A stretch of 64,000 bases of DNA from Pollenia angustigena (lineage: Eukaryota > Arthropoda > Insecta > Diptera > Polleniidae), in assembly GCA_930367215.1 (NCBI GenBank), contig OV884059.1:33037882-33101881 (forward strand). The letters are read 5' to 3'. Below are positions 1 through 10,902 of this stretch, in pieces. The first letter of the stretch is position 1; each line of letters starts with the position of its first letter. A program made the translations under genes and the position numbers. Under the pieces are notes generated by a model. The model was not told the origin of the DNA, made no database searches, and was given only the letters and a program-made list of their open reading frames with translations.

Positions 1-1345
1 TCAAATATGTAGAGATCTTTTATGTCAATGTATGGAAGGTGCCACGCCCAGCTAAAAATTTAAAAATATTAATAGCCAATGTGTCGGATAATCAGAAAAT
101 GACTATGACAATTTCAGTACTTTAGGAGTCTTTAGGGAACAAACCACCATACGATTTTACATTAATATATTATTTATTGTTTAGCCTGCCCCTTTCCCCC
201 TTACTTTTAGTTTGAAAGGTGTAGTTTACCATAATATTGGCTTTAGCTGCATCTGAAGACTCTAGGTATAATAGTTCTTCAGTTACGCGATATTTAATAT
301 ATGCATCCTATGGAGGTATTGCTCCACCTGCGCGTGCCCCCTTAATTTTTATTTTCAAAGGTGAAGTTTACTATAAGATTGACTCCCATTAAGGGAGGAC
401 ATTATCAATATAACAGTTCTTAAGATAGTCAATATTTTACACTGGCGTCCTATGCGGGTAACACTTCCTCTGGTGATACCTTATTTCAATTTCGGGGCTT
501 ACTACAAAAAGTTCCAGGAAATTGGTGCAGCTGTTTTTAAGAAAAGCGAAACTTAATATTGGCTTCCTATGGAGGGTACCACTTCCCCTGACGTGATGTT
601 AGTGTTAAAATTTTATGAAAATCGGTTCAGTAGTTTAGTCTTTAATCCAACAAAAAAACAGACAAACATTTTTAATTTTATTACATAAAAATGTATTGCT
701 CCCCCTTTATTTTTATTTTTAGAGATGCAGTTTATCTTAAGATTGGGTTCTAAAAAGCTGGAAGACTTTTGTGTTCAGATATTAAGTATTTAACTGCTCC
801 TTCTCTGTCTACCCCGCCCATTTTTATATTGAAATTTATAGTTTACCATAATAGTAGCTTTAACCACGTTTGAAGACTCTCCCTACAAAAGTTCTTCAGT
901 TGAGCGATATTTAATATATGCATCCTATGGGAGGTATTTCCCCCCTACACCTAGCCGCTTTATCTTTATTTTCAAAAGTGTAGTATACCATAAGAGTGAC
1001 TTCAACAAAGCTTGAACATTCTCACTATAACAGTTCTTTAGATACGCGATATGAAACCTTGGCGTCCTATGGGGGTACCACTTCCACCCTGCTATTTTAT
1101 TTAAATTTTGGGACTCAGAAGATCGTACAACCAAAAGTTCAACAAAATGCGTGCAGCGGCTCTTAAGATATGCGATATTTAATATTGGCATTCTATGGGG
1201 GGTACCAATTACCCTGCCCCTATCGAAAAAATAATTAGCCTATTATCACGTGATGTTACTGTAAAAATTTCAGGTTCAGTAGTTCAGGCGTATATAAGCC
1301 AACATACAAACAAACAGACAAACATTTTTAATTTTTTATATATAT
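1..1345. repeat. Diverged tandem repeat array
   Basis: Blocks of about 110-150 bp containing variants of GTTCTTCAGTTACGCGATAT followed by ATGCATCCTATGG recur at about 280, 410, 520, 890, 1040 and 1160. Two of them sit in a larger duplicated unit: the segment ending CAGACAAACATTTTTAAT occurs near 660 and again near 1315, about 656 bp apart. No ORF of substance is present. The family is not recognised. Confidence 0.7.
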
Positions 1346-1354
1346 ATTAGGGTA

Positions 1355-3405
1355 TTCATTTAATCGGGCTTTTGCTTTAATCGGTTAATCGATCGATTAA
1401 TTAACCGAAGTTTTGGTTTAATCGGTTAATAATCGGTTAATATTGCTATTGATCGGTTAACCGATTAATAAAGTTTTGTTATAAATTATCTAATTTCAAT
1501 AAATTAAAATGCAAAAATTATTTATTATTTGGAGTTTATTATTGAAAAAAAAAAAACAATAACATAACAAACAAAACAATTCTTGGACTAAAATGAGCAA
1601 ACAAAGAAAATTCAATACTAATTAATACATATGGGCAAATCCTGCGTGACGAACGCTACATTCGCACGCGTTTTCTGATTGAAATATATACATTTTTTGG
1701 TCTTTCAAAAAAGATAGCTTCAACTTATACATAGTATTTACTGACATTAATGTGTACTTACAAATGGCATATATCATAATTTTTTAGCAAGTATTTGTTG
1801 CGAAATAATTGATCACAAAGTTTTCTGACGCACGCTACAAAAAGTGGAAGTAACTTCAAAGGTTGAAGTGCGTTTTCCTAATTTTTATCGAATTTGGCAT
1901 GATAAGGTATACAAAATCTGATTCCTAAATGAAAGATGAGTATAAGAGAATTCTAAACGCACTTATTCGCAGTCAAAAAATGTTGTGATTTTTTGACAAA
2001 AGATGTGAACCCTTTGTGACGCACGCTACGTAACGCACGCTACAGTTTTTCCAGTAGTATTTTATTATTATATTTTATTTTTTTTAACAAAACAAATTAT
2101 ATTTTTATGAATTGCATTTCTTAAACTAATTTGTTAACTAATGAATATCAACTTTTATTTTAACGAAATTTATATTTTGATAAGTTGGCTCTAAGTGCTA
2201 TTTTAAGCACAAAAATCACCTAAAATAATGCTAAATTCACGTATTTTATTAAAAAATCAGCAGTGGGGTAGGATTTGGTAAAAATTATTGCATTGATGAT
2301 CATTGAAATACATATTTTTTAATAAAAATGAAATTAAACATTTAGTCTTATATTCCGTTAAAAAAAAATTCATTTGAAAAATTTCTTGTTGGTGGACTGT
2401 TTCTGGGATTTGCCCATATGGGCATTCCCACAGAATGTTCTACCAGGATGAAAGAATAGAATGTTGGTAAGCATCGTCTTTCATTGTTTATTATAAAAGA
2501 ATGGTTTTTATGCATATCTCAGCTGTTTTACTTGAGGAAATTGGGCTGGAAACTGGAAAACTTTATATTTTTTAAAGACATTTTTATATAATTATTTTAC
2601 ATGCAAAAAAAATGTTATGTTTGGACTTTTTCTTCACAATCTCTCCATTACAATCAATTGTAAATTGAGTATCAGGTTTTTGTTAAGGAATTTTTAAGAT
2701 ATTTTTGGGAAAATTCATGGTGATAATAATAAAAAAACATATGGAAAAATCGTAAGTTCGCGACCCCGTACGCTCGAAAAATAATTTGGTTTAAATGTTT
2801 AGCATTTAAGCGATTATTTTCTTTAGATTTGTTAAATCTTGACTTGGAGAAAAATTCTTGTATTTATCGAAGATGTTAGAAAAATCCAAAGCAATCCATA
2901 ATACAGAATATCTAATTTCTCAGTCTTTTTCCTGGATTTCTCTAAACATATAAAATCTTCCATTATGCCATTATAGTACTGTTTTAATTTTTTTAAATTT
3001 TGATCACTTCTAATTGTTTCGGTTACTATCGAGAGTTTCTTTTCTTGTCAGGCCATCATCTGGCATAGCTCAGCACCGCACATTATGCAAAAAAGTTTAT
3101 TTCCGAATCCTTTAGTTTCTGTTTTTGTACTGTATCTTAAGAATGTATTGCTCGAAGAAAATATATTGTATGAAAAAATATTTTCTGAAAAAGGTATGAA
3201 TATGCGACGAAACAAATAATAAAAAACACAAACAAATTTGTTATAATACTACAAAAAATTCAAAATTTTGTTGTATCGGTTAATCGGTTAATCGACTGAA
3301 ATTAACCGGTTTAATCGTTAATCGAAAAAACGTAATTTTAAATTAACCGATCAGTTAATCGGGTAGTAATTAATCGGTTAACCGCCATTTTGGTTAAAAG
3401 TAACC
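1355..3405. mobile_element. Element with AATCGGTTAA-rich ends (possible DNA transposon)
   Basis: Clusters of the motif AATCGGTTAATCG in both orientations lie at 1362-1475 and 3275-3385 and enclose about 1.9 kb of non-coding AT-rich DNA. Subterminal clusters of short inverted motifs are typical of hAT and other DNA transposons, but no exact terminal inverted repeat or target duplication could be fixed, so superfamily and ends are tentative. Confidence 0.4.
1628..2420. mobile_element. Small inverted-repeat element with GACGCACGCTAC motifs
   Basis: CATATGGGCAAATCC at 1628-1642 is repeated as an exact inverted copy at 2406-2420. Inside are four copies or near copies of GACGCACGCTAC (1648-1659, 1827-1838, 2018-2029, 2032-2043). 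It lies within the AATCGGTTAA-flanked region, so it is probably nested. There is no ORF and no clear target duplication. Confidence 0.5.
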
Positions 3406-3419
3406 AAAACGGCAAAGCT

Positions 3420-3746
3420 GGTTGCGATACCCATGCAAATGCATGTTTTTTGTCGATGGTCCAAGAACGATGTCGAACAATAATCTCTAAATTAAATTAA
3501 ATTTGCGTTCAAATGGCATCGATTTGTTTTTGCATATTATTGCATATTTTGGTGAAAATGCATATTTTGGTTTTAAATGCATATTTTTGCATATTTTAAC
3601 ATTTTTGAGTTTTTTTTATAAATTTCCATGTTTTTTTTAAAAGTTCTTTAAAAAAATCTTCTAAAACCGAATTTTTAAATCAATAAATGAATTTTTTTAA
3701 AATATAAGATTTTCAAGATTTTGACAAAAGATCGAGTTGCTGCTTA
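3420..3746. other. No gene; TGCATATTT-rich stretch
   Basis: Repeated TGCATATTT motifs occur at about 3530-3600 in AT-rich DNA, possibly the subterminal part of a degraded hAT element. There are no coding features. Confidence 0.4.
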
Positions 3747-3852
3747 CACAGAAAAAAATAATTTTCTTATTTGAATACGAAAATCGCAAATTTTATTCAA
3801 AAAATGTTTGAATATTCTGCGATGACAATTTTGTTTTAATTAATAATTTCAT

Positions 3853-3970
3853 ATTCCCGCGAATTTCTGCGCTTGTCTGCAGGAAAGAAACCAGAGTCTC
3901 TGGCGGGAATCGAACACGCAACCCTGGCGCTAATAGACTGGCTCGCTACCAGCTAGCCTGCCGGGGCACT
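3853..3970 (-). repeat. tRNA-derived SINE copy
   Basis: On the minus strand a tRNA-like head has an A-box-like segment (TAGCTGGTAGCGAGC) and a B-box-like segment containing GTTCGATTCCCGCC, here changed to a GTGTTCGATTCC form. It is followed by the family-specific body ending near GCGGGAATAT. The same sequence occurs at 26.5, 34.0 and 48.6 kb. It is a pol III SINE, not a functional tRNA: the acceptor stem does not close. Confidence 0.75.
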
Positions 3971-4538
3971 CAATTTTTGCTGATTGATAAAAAAGTTTGT
4001 ATGTATAGCTTGTGAATTTTTAGTTAACAACACAGTTGTTGCCCAAAAGAATTTTTTCCAACAAAATGTTTTTATAAATCAAATAAAATGCTTATCGAAT
4101 CTTTATTAATTTATTAAGTCATAATGATGTTCTAAGTTCCCAATATTTATTCTTTGACGAATACACTTAAATTTATTTTTTGGTGATAAGCTAGTTTCTA
4201 TGCGCACTTCGCTGGTTGCTTAGGCCAGATCATCAGGAAATCTTTTTCCAAAGACTTTCGAAAAACTAGAGATATAATACAAATAAAATTGTTAAGCGAA
4301 CGAGAATTACAAGCACTCAAGTCTTTCTAGCAACAATATTAGTGCTATTAAAAAATGGAGAAGATTTGTAAAAATACCGTCTTTACTTTGAATCAAATAT
4401 ATTTCTTATTCCATTTAGTTATTCCATTATTAAATATGTTTTATTGAGTGCTATTTTGCAAAATGTAATTTTCATAAATTTTTTTTCCGAATCAAATAAA
4501 AAGTTTGTTGACCTTAAATTTTATTTTCAACAAACTGC

Positions 4539-4626
4539 GGGCAAATTACGGCTTTCGATATCGATCGAAATTTCCATTTAAATTCTATTGTAATTTCGAT
4601 CGATATCGAATGCCGTAATTTGGCCC
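4539..4626. repeat. 88-bp near-perfect palindrome
   Basis: The left arm GGGCAAATTACGGCTTTCGA and right arm ending CCGTAATTTGGCCC fold back on each other with ATCGATCG-rich centres. It resembles the foldback elements near 7.7, 19.1 and 57.8 kb, which share GGCA and GATCGA-type motifs. Confidence 0.65.
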
Positions 4627-4848
4627 CTGTGTTGTTAAAAATGTTCTTGAGATATTTTTTCTGTGTACATGGTTAAGGCTTTTAAGGCGTTTAAAATGTT
4701 GTATTCAAAACTGTTGCAATTCACTTGCATTTTAACACATGGGTTATAGCGCGTTGCAGAGGAAATTCCTCTAAATTCGATAAAATTGCAATTTTTAATG
4801 AAATGTATCCCTTGACTGCCCTTCCACGGCAGCCGGTAGTAATAAGAT

Positions 4849-5061
4849 GTGGCCCTGGCTCTAGATGCAGCAGAATTCTATTTGAAAACTTTGAGAAATT
4901 TTAGAATGTTTGAAGAGCTTGTTAATACCAGTGATAATGCAATTAAAAAAGTAAAAGAAATATTAAATTTAAATAACATCGGAAGTCAATTAGCATTTGT
5001 ATATTCCAACTACGGTGAAACAAAAACTAATAAGGAGGGATCCAGTGCCCATGTTCTGTAA
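4849..5061 (+). pseudogene. Short coding-like fragment, unrecognised
   Basis: A 70-codon frame encodes a helical, charged segment (ALDAAEFYLKTLRNFRMFEE, then a region with IGSQLAFVYSNYG). Its composition is protein-like and unlike the low-complexity frames around it, so it may be a remnant of a transposase or host exon. Upstream, TTCCACGGCAG lies before the frame. I do not recognise the family. Confidence 0.3.
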
Positions 5062-5612
5062 CTCTCGCGTCGAAAAAGTTTTCGATTGAAATGTGTGAAA
5101 TGAAACAAAAATGCCATAAATTGAAACAAACAGCTGTTTTTCTTGCTTAACTGTGTCTGTAACTTTTTTTTGGCGAGTACAAGCTGTCACGTAAGGAAAT
5201 TACTCGCCAATTTACAGAAAAGTGTGTCTGTAAAATTTTGGTGAGAAAAGTTCCCGGTTTGAACTGTCAAATAAACTCACGAATAAAAATGGGGCGAGAA
5301 AAAATTTTAACACTAAAAAACAACTAAAAACGCAAAATGCAAAGAATAATAATAATAACATTTTGTTTTATTATTTTTCTTTTAAAATTTTTATAAAATA
5401 TACGAATGTCTTCAAAGCTCGTTTGCAAAAAACAAACATTAAAGTCGCTATTTACACAATTTGGTATAGCCGACGGTTGTGTTTTCGCCGCCGTCGTTGA
5501 AAAATTTTCAATTTTAGTAAATTTTGATCGCCGTCAACGATATGTGTTACTGGCGTTCTGAACGTCTACAATGTCACATCGGCTTCGAGTGCAATATTAT
5601 GACATTTACAAC
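5062..5612. other. No gene seen
   Basis: AT-rich non-coding sequence. Only short GCCGTCG-type motifs near 5470-5545 stand out. Confidence 0.5.
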
Positions 5613-5615
5613 TTA

Positions 5616-5757
5616 GTGCCGGTTCACACACGTCAAGTTTGCCTAGTCAAGTCTTGAGTTTTTAGGAGAGAGGGGAAAAGAAATGGTATCCTCTTTTCCC
5701 GTCTCTCCTAAAAGATCAAGACTTGAAGAGTCAAACTTGACGTGTGTGAACCAGCAC
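5616..5757. mobile_element. Hairpin MITE, PIF/Harbinger-like, TTA target duplication
   Basis: The element begins GTGCCGGTTCACACACGTCA and ends TGACGTGTGTGAACCAGCAC, and both arms continue pairing for about 65 nt. TTA flanks it at 5613-5615 and 5758-5760. A TWA-type 3-bp duplication with long inverted repeats is the signature of PIF/Harbinger (Tourist-like) MITEs. The same design recurs at 55,032. Confidence 0.85.
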
Positions 5758-5803
5758 TTAACGACGTAATCTCTTTTGATAGTTTTCGACATGAGCTACA
5801 AAC

Positions 5804-6600
5804 CAGCGTTGCCATTTTAGTGCCTCTCGGGTATTTTTTGGTGCTTTTTTGCTTATGCAATACCCGAAATTTTGTTAAACACCCGTTTTTGAAAAGCGGG
5901 TATTTATAGTGCTTTTCACAATTTCTCACAGTGCTTTTAAGTGCCTTTTACAATATTTATTTTTTTTTGTACCATTTTTTAAAACCTCGATTATATTCAG
6001 GATGATTAAGATGAGATTTGCTATTTCGGGTACAATTTTGGGAAGGCATATAAAGATTTTAAGGTTTCAAATGATAAAAAAAAAGTGATAAAAGAAAGTT
6101 GCATTCGTTTTACCAAAAACTTTATTTACGAGGTTAGAGCTAGGCTTCCTAGCAATTTGGAAATTTTACAAAACGTTTACTTTTTAGCGTTGACAACATA
6201 TTTTTTTATTAAAATTTGGGCTGTCATTAAGTTTTATAAAGAATGGTCAGTCACTGCAAATTTTCGGTAATTGCAACAGGCCAGATTCAGAAATAGATTT
6301 TAAAATCGTTCGAAATTCATCACACCTTTTAAAAACGGTCGTTTTGAAATCGATTGATTTTCATCACATACCTGTATATTTAATTTTAAATGAAAATGGT
6401 CACCCATCAACGCCATCGCCTTTTTTAAATTTTGGAGGTATATAATATTCGGCACAGCCGAATGCAACTTGTTTTGTGTTTAATTAAATTTAAAAAATGG
6501 CTTAGTGCTTTTTTACGTTTTTTTTTGTTCAAAATAGTGCTTTTTAGTCCTTTTTTTAAATTTTAAAGTGCTTTTTGCTCACAAAAAATTGGCATCACTG
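5804..6600. mobile_element. Non-autonomous hAT element with 8-bp target duplication
   Basis: The exact duplication CTACAAAC lies at 5796-5803 and 6601-6608. Terminal inverted repeats are CAGCGTTGCCA at the left and, read inward from the right end, CAGTGATGCCA. The subterminal motif AGTGCTTTT occurs many times at both ends, as expected for hAT transposase binding. The interior has no transposase. It contains one end of the dispersed repeat with the palindrome at 6447-6463, so it probably took a secondary insertion. Confidence 0.88.
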
Positions 6601-6715
6601 CTACAAACACACATTTTTCTCACTTTTCGAGAAACGATGGAATATTTTGTTTCACATCTTTTCGATGCAAGAAGTTCACACTAAAGTTACTGAACATGGG
6701 TACAGTTCACTAAAG

Positions 6716-7178
6716 CTCGATTCACTCATGCGTTCGCAACAATATTTTTGTCCGGACAAAATTGTTTTATTTTGAGTTTAACGTCTAACTTCTGAGAGAG
6801 AGAAAGAGAGATAGAGAGAGAGATAAATTATTTTGTTCGGCAAATTTTTTCTTGAATTGGTTTAATTTTATTTTTTGTTCAGAACAAAATGAACTGAGTT
6901 GCCACTTTTTTCAATTTGTACAAAAAAGTTGTAATTATTGTTTTTGTTTTTTTTTTGCTGAATAATTAAATAAAAAAAATAATAAGTTTATAAATAATAA
7001 AGTCACTTCATTTTGTGTTCCGTTTTCTTTAGCAAACTTTTAGAAAACAATTCAAAATAAGTGGTTTGCTAGTTATGCTGCCAAATTTTCCGAAATGGGT
7101 AAATTGTTCTGCAGTTCACTCTCAGTAAAAAAATTATTCTCCGGACAAAAATATTGCTCGGAACTTATGAATACTCAA
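6716..7178. mobile_element. MITE with ~40-bp imperfect TIRs
   Basis: GCAACAATATTTTTGTCCGG near 6738 is answered by an inverted TCCGGACAAAAATATTGCTC at about 7141-7160. The similarity extends outward to ATTCACTCATG on the left and TTATGAATAC on the right. The interior holds a GA microsatellite (about 6793-6826) and no ORF. No target duplication was resolved. Confidence 0.55.
6793..6826. repeat. GA microsatellite
   Basis: An interrupted run of GA dinucleotides with a GATA interruption, inside the surrounding MITE. Confidence 0.85.
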
Positions 7179-7577
7179 GTCCAATTAACTGTTATTGCTG
7201 AAAGTAAAAAAAAAAAGTGGAAATAAGAACAGCTCGAAAAATTAAAAACAACTCCAGAAACTTTTTGCAAAAAAAAAATTTTAAAAATTCAAAAACAATT
7301 TTTTATGAAAATTTTTTCCGATCTTTGTGCATATTTTAAGGGTATATTTTCGATGTTTTAGTGCATGACAATTAAAATGCACATGTCGAATTCCATTTAA
7401 TTATCAGCAACAATGCGACCTGTACTTTACTCACAAACTTTACATAGATCGATTAACAGCCACCCTTTTTAACCTTTCGATAAGCAGATTTACTTAGAAA
7501 CAAATTTTTTTTAATTCGATCGCTTAAAAGCTAAAACCGGGTAAATTCGGTTTATATCTCCAAAACTAAAAGATAAG
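7179..7577. other. No gene seen
   Basis: AT-rich; two GTGCAT-containing motifs at about 7325-7385. No coding potential. Confidence 0.5.
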
Positions 7578-9182
7578 AAACAAGTAAGAATGCTATATTC
7601 GGCTGTGCCGAATCTTATATACCCCTCACCATTTTGCGAGCAGAATACAGAGCAACTAGACAAAAACTAAATAAAACTGGTTTTACTGAATTTTTTTGCA
7701 AACGATAGACACTGGCGTATCGAATGAAAACTCGATAAATGTAATGTCGAGTTACTCGATGTCGAATGCTATTATTTCAAATTCAATACATTTCATTCGA
7801 TATCGAGTTTCAAGATACCAAAATAAATAATTTCGATGAATTTTGCTCGATATCGTATGCGGTGATTAGACCCCAGTATTTCGGTTATAACTCATAAAAA
7901 TTTCCGACATTTTGGTATATAAGTCATATACATAGGACATATGGCAGCCCTAAAATTTAGGTTTTTATAAAAATTTTGATGTTTTTTAGCCCATTTTTTA
8001 AGTATTTTGCTCATAAATTACCCATTGTCTAACCGATTTGATAGTTTTATATACCGACGTGTTAAGGTAGAATTTTACCATTTACTTAAGTTATATTTAT
8101 GTATAAACATTTATACAAACTTGTAAATATATATTTTAACAAATGGTGTTTTCTTTTCTACAAAAAAGTGTGACATTTTATTTAAAAAAATGCAATTTGG
8201 TGTCTGTTTCATAAAAATTTTGCTTCCAAAAAAGGGTGAGTTTTGTAGAATAAAACAACCCACCCTTTTCGGGAGCAAAATTTTTAAGAAACAGACTCCA
8301 AATTGCATTTTTTTTAAATTAAATGTCACATTTTTTGTAGAAAAGAAAACACCAAAAGTTAATTATAAAAAAGAGTAATTTTTGGGGATTCAGTATTTCG
8401 GTTATAACTCAGCCATTTTTTAACCGATTTGGCAGATTTATATACCGACGTGTTGAAGAAGAAATTTACCATTTACTTTAGTTATAAAGCTTGGACGCAG
8501 GGAAATCTATGGTTCCCGAAAGTGGGTATTTAAAAAAAATAATTTAATTTTGGTCATAACGTTTTTGTATCTGAACCGATTTTCCCGAGTTTTTTATAAA
8601 ATATGTTGTACTAAAAATTTCCGATATTTTGATATATAAGTCATATCCATAGAACATATGGCAGCCCTTAAATTTAGGTTTTTATACAATTTTTAATTTT
8701 TTTTGTACGGGAGGTACCACGCCCACTTCTCCAATCCCGCCCACATTTTGTAGAATGGTGTGTATTTGCAACCTAAATGTGTGTACCTAATTTGGAAGCT
8801 TTGGCTTTTGCCGTTCTCAAGATATACGGAAATAAAAAAATACAACAACAACAAGGGATTTTTGGAAAAATTTAGAGGTAGTCGTGGTTTTTTGCTCATA
8901 TTTCCGTCATTTTTGGACCGATCTGGCTGAATTTCAATAGTAAACTTAAACGGAGTATATGTGACATAAATATACATCAACCTAGTCCACATAATTTCTG
9001 GGGTTTTCGGAAAACCCATTTCAACATACACACGGACAGACGGACAACCGGATTTGAACTTCGCTTTTCATAAGGACCCAGAATATATATACTTTATAGG
9101 GTGTAGGATCAATATTGTGGAACATACAAACGGAATGACAAAGTTATATATACCCTCTTACCTTCGGTGAAGGGTATAAAAA
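7578..9182 (+). mobile_element. Dispersed non-coding repeat, ATTCGGC palindrome end
   Basis: It starts AAACAAGTAAGAATGC, then the palindrome ATTCGGCTGTGCCGAAT (7597-7613), then a TATACCC motif. It ends with a TATACCC...GGGTATAAAA inverted pair around 9150-9180 after a GACGGACGGAC-like segment. The same units in the same order, reversed, occur at 59,050-60,084, and relatives lie at 49.2 and 57.9 kb. The interior has paragraphs such as ACCGATTTGGCAGATTTATA that recur between copies. There is no plausible ORF. Such repeats are abundant in fly genomes; the class of transposon is not clear to me. Confidence 0.75.
8139..8363. repeat. Long hairpin nested in the dispersed repeat
   Basis: Left arm (from GGTGTTTTCTTTTCTACAAA) and right arm (ending GTAGAAAAGAAAACACC) are inverted copies of about 100 nt with roughly nine-tenths of positions matching and a short loop near 8247. 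This explains the nearly identical peptides readable on both strands here. The related copy near 59.8 kb has no such hairpin, so it is a separate insertion, outermost bases TGGTGTTTTC/GAAAACACCA. Confidence 0.85.
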
Positions 9183-10142
9183 CCAATACTTATCGTTGCC
9201 AATTAGAAAAATAAGCGGCCAGTTGTGTGGCACTTTTTTGTCACCCCATTTATCATTTAAGCCAATTAACATCAAAATAATGATTATAGCAAATTCGTAA
9301 CTTAGCTTAAAAATACAAACTACGAGTTTGGTACTTTTACGAAATTCGAACGTTTAAGGGGTAAAAAACGTACCTGTTTTTATTATTTTAAAAAAATATT
9401 TCTCTTCATTTATTAAATTTTGGGCACCCTGAAAAATTGTTAAAACTATAAAAACTGTACAGTATTTCGATGAAAGGCCTATAAGATTCAGCAAAGCCGA
9501 ATGCAGCACTTTTGTATATTAAACTATTTTCCATTTTTGTAGAAATTGTTTATACTAAAAAATCTTATTTATTATATTAAAACTGCTGACACTGATACAA
9601 AATTTCGCCAACTAAACAAATTCCTGCTCCATGAATTTACACAAATAAAAGTCTATGATCAATTCTCTTTGTAACCTTTTATGATGCCTTAAAAATAGCC
9701 TTTTACACACAATAATATTTACACTCATTTAACGATTATTAAAAAAAATAAAATAAATGCAAATAAATTTTATTTTCATTGACACTCAAAATTAACCCCT
9801 ACCTCAAAAACAGATCATAAACAGTTAAGAATTCAAACAAGACAATAAATAAATTTTGTCTTTAGATTTAAAATAAAAAACAAGTGTTTTTGTAATATCG
9901 AAAATATTTTAGAACCTAATAAAATTTACAACTTTTGTAATTCTTTTATGCAAATTTAAAGAATCTAAAACGATTGAATCCTAAAGAGACCCCAAAAAAA
10001 TGTCATAAAATAAAACAAAGAAACAAACAAAAAAAAAAAAACAAAACGTATAAACCAAATGATTACAAGTATTTAGAGGTAAATACGTGTAAATTTTTTT
10101 GTTATAAAAATCAAAATAAAAATACGATGTTAACCCTCCATC
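9183..10142. other. No gene; AT-rich
   Basis: Low-complexity AT-rich DNA with a mutated copy of the ATTCGGC palindrome at 9486-9502 (relic of the dispersed repeat). No supported gene. Confidence 0.5.
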
Positions 10143-10144
10143 CT

Positions 10145-10163
10145 CCCCCCCCCCCCCCCCCCC
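10145..10163. repeat. Poly-C tract
   Basis: An uninterrupted run of about 18-20 C, rare in this AT-rich setting, closely followed by A-rich DNA including a poly-A run at about 10,310-10,345. Confidence 0.9.
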
Positions 10164-10532
10164 ACAAAAAAAGGGTTATAAAATTAAATATTGCAAGTGT
10201 CAGCATAATATTATTGTAAAATTGACAAAAACAGCATAAAAGAACAACAAAACAACAAACACTATAATAAAAACCGAATCAAAACAAAAGAATACGATAA
10301 ACAGAAAATAATAAAAAAAAAATAACAAAAAAAAAAAAAAAAAAATTAAGTTCAGGGCCCTTGACACTTAAAAGACTTGCCACACATTGTCCTGCTTTAA
10401 AGCCAATAACGTCAATAAGAGTTCCTGTATCCCTGGGAAATATAATAAAATTTTGAGACAAAAAAATTATTTAAAGCTTAAACCGTTAATGATTTACCCT
10501 ATTTCTTACACGAATGCTTTATGGCAAGTCTA

Positions 10533-10900
10533 CGCTGCAAATAATAGGACCAGTCCAAACACGCGTGTAAAGAGTACCCCACAAGGGACCAGGACTAGTC
10601 CAAAAGTAACCCAAACGTATGGAAAAAACATGGTATATTTAACATTACGATGTCCTAGGAGAGGACCATATAACCCACCTTTGGACCACTAAGTTTTTAA
10701 ACTACTCCATGGTATACTCAAGAGGATTAGTTTTGAAGTCGTTTAAAAACGAAAGCATGTCGTTAAAAAACGAAGACATGTCGTCTCACTACAAACACTT
10801 TTTAGCAATGACATGGTCCATGCTTGCATTCCATCGGACCAGTCCATGGAGTAGTCCATTTTATCAAAATGGATCAGGTGGTCCAATTTTATTTGCAGGG
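10533..10900. mobile_element. TA-flanked MITE (Tc1/mariner-like size class)
   Basis: TA at 10531-10532 and 10901-10902 flanks inverted ends CGCTGCAAATAATAGGACCA and, inward from the right, CCCTGCAAATAAAATTGGAC. GGACCAGTCC-type palindromes recur inside (about 10,547, 10,586, 10,838). It is 368 bp and non-coding. The TA duplication fits the Tc1/mariner superfamily, but no parent element is present. Confidence 0.7.
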
Positions 10901-10902
10901 TA

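Larger units (their letters stand above)
3747..4665. mobile_element. CACAG...CTGTG element with TA flanks
   Basis: The element starts CACAGAAAAAAA and ends TTTTTTCTGTG, with TA directly outside both ends (3745-3746 and 4666-4667). The 919-bp interior is non-coding and carries a tRNA-derived SINE (3853-3970), a 10-bp-arm hairpin AGTTTGTTGA/TCAACAAACT (4502-4536) and a palindrome (4539-4626). It belongs with the other CACAG/CACTG-ended elements in this window. Superfamily not established. Confidence 0.55.

Noticed and set aside
1..1345. CRISPR-like repeat-spacer array
   Set aside because: Units are long, diverged and unevenly spaced, and the window is eukaryotic.
3853..3970. tRNA gene (minus strand)
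   Set aside because: Same tRNA-like sequence occurs four times, once with poly-A tail and target duplication; the acceptor stem does not close and there is a family-specific 3' body. It is a SINE.
8111..8378. Small genes on both strands with near-identical peptides
   Set aside because: They arise from one long hairpin read from either side.
7578..9182. Helitron assignment
   Set aside because: A hairpin near one end is suggestive, but no CTRR terminus or AT-specific insertion could be shown.
10145..10163. Poly-C run as a functional G-quadruplex site
   Set aside because: A homopolymer run with no conservation evidence; it may also be length-variable or an assembly error.
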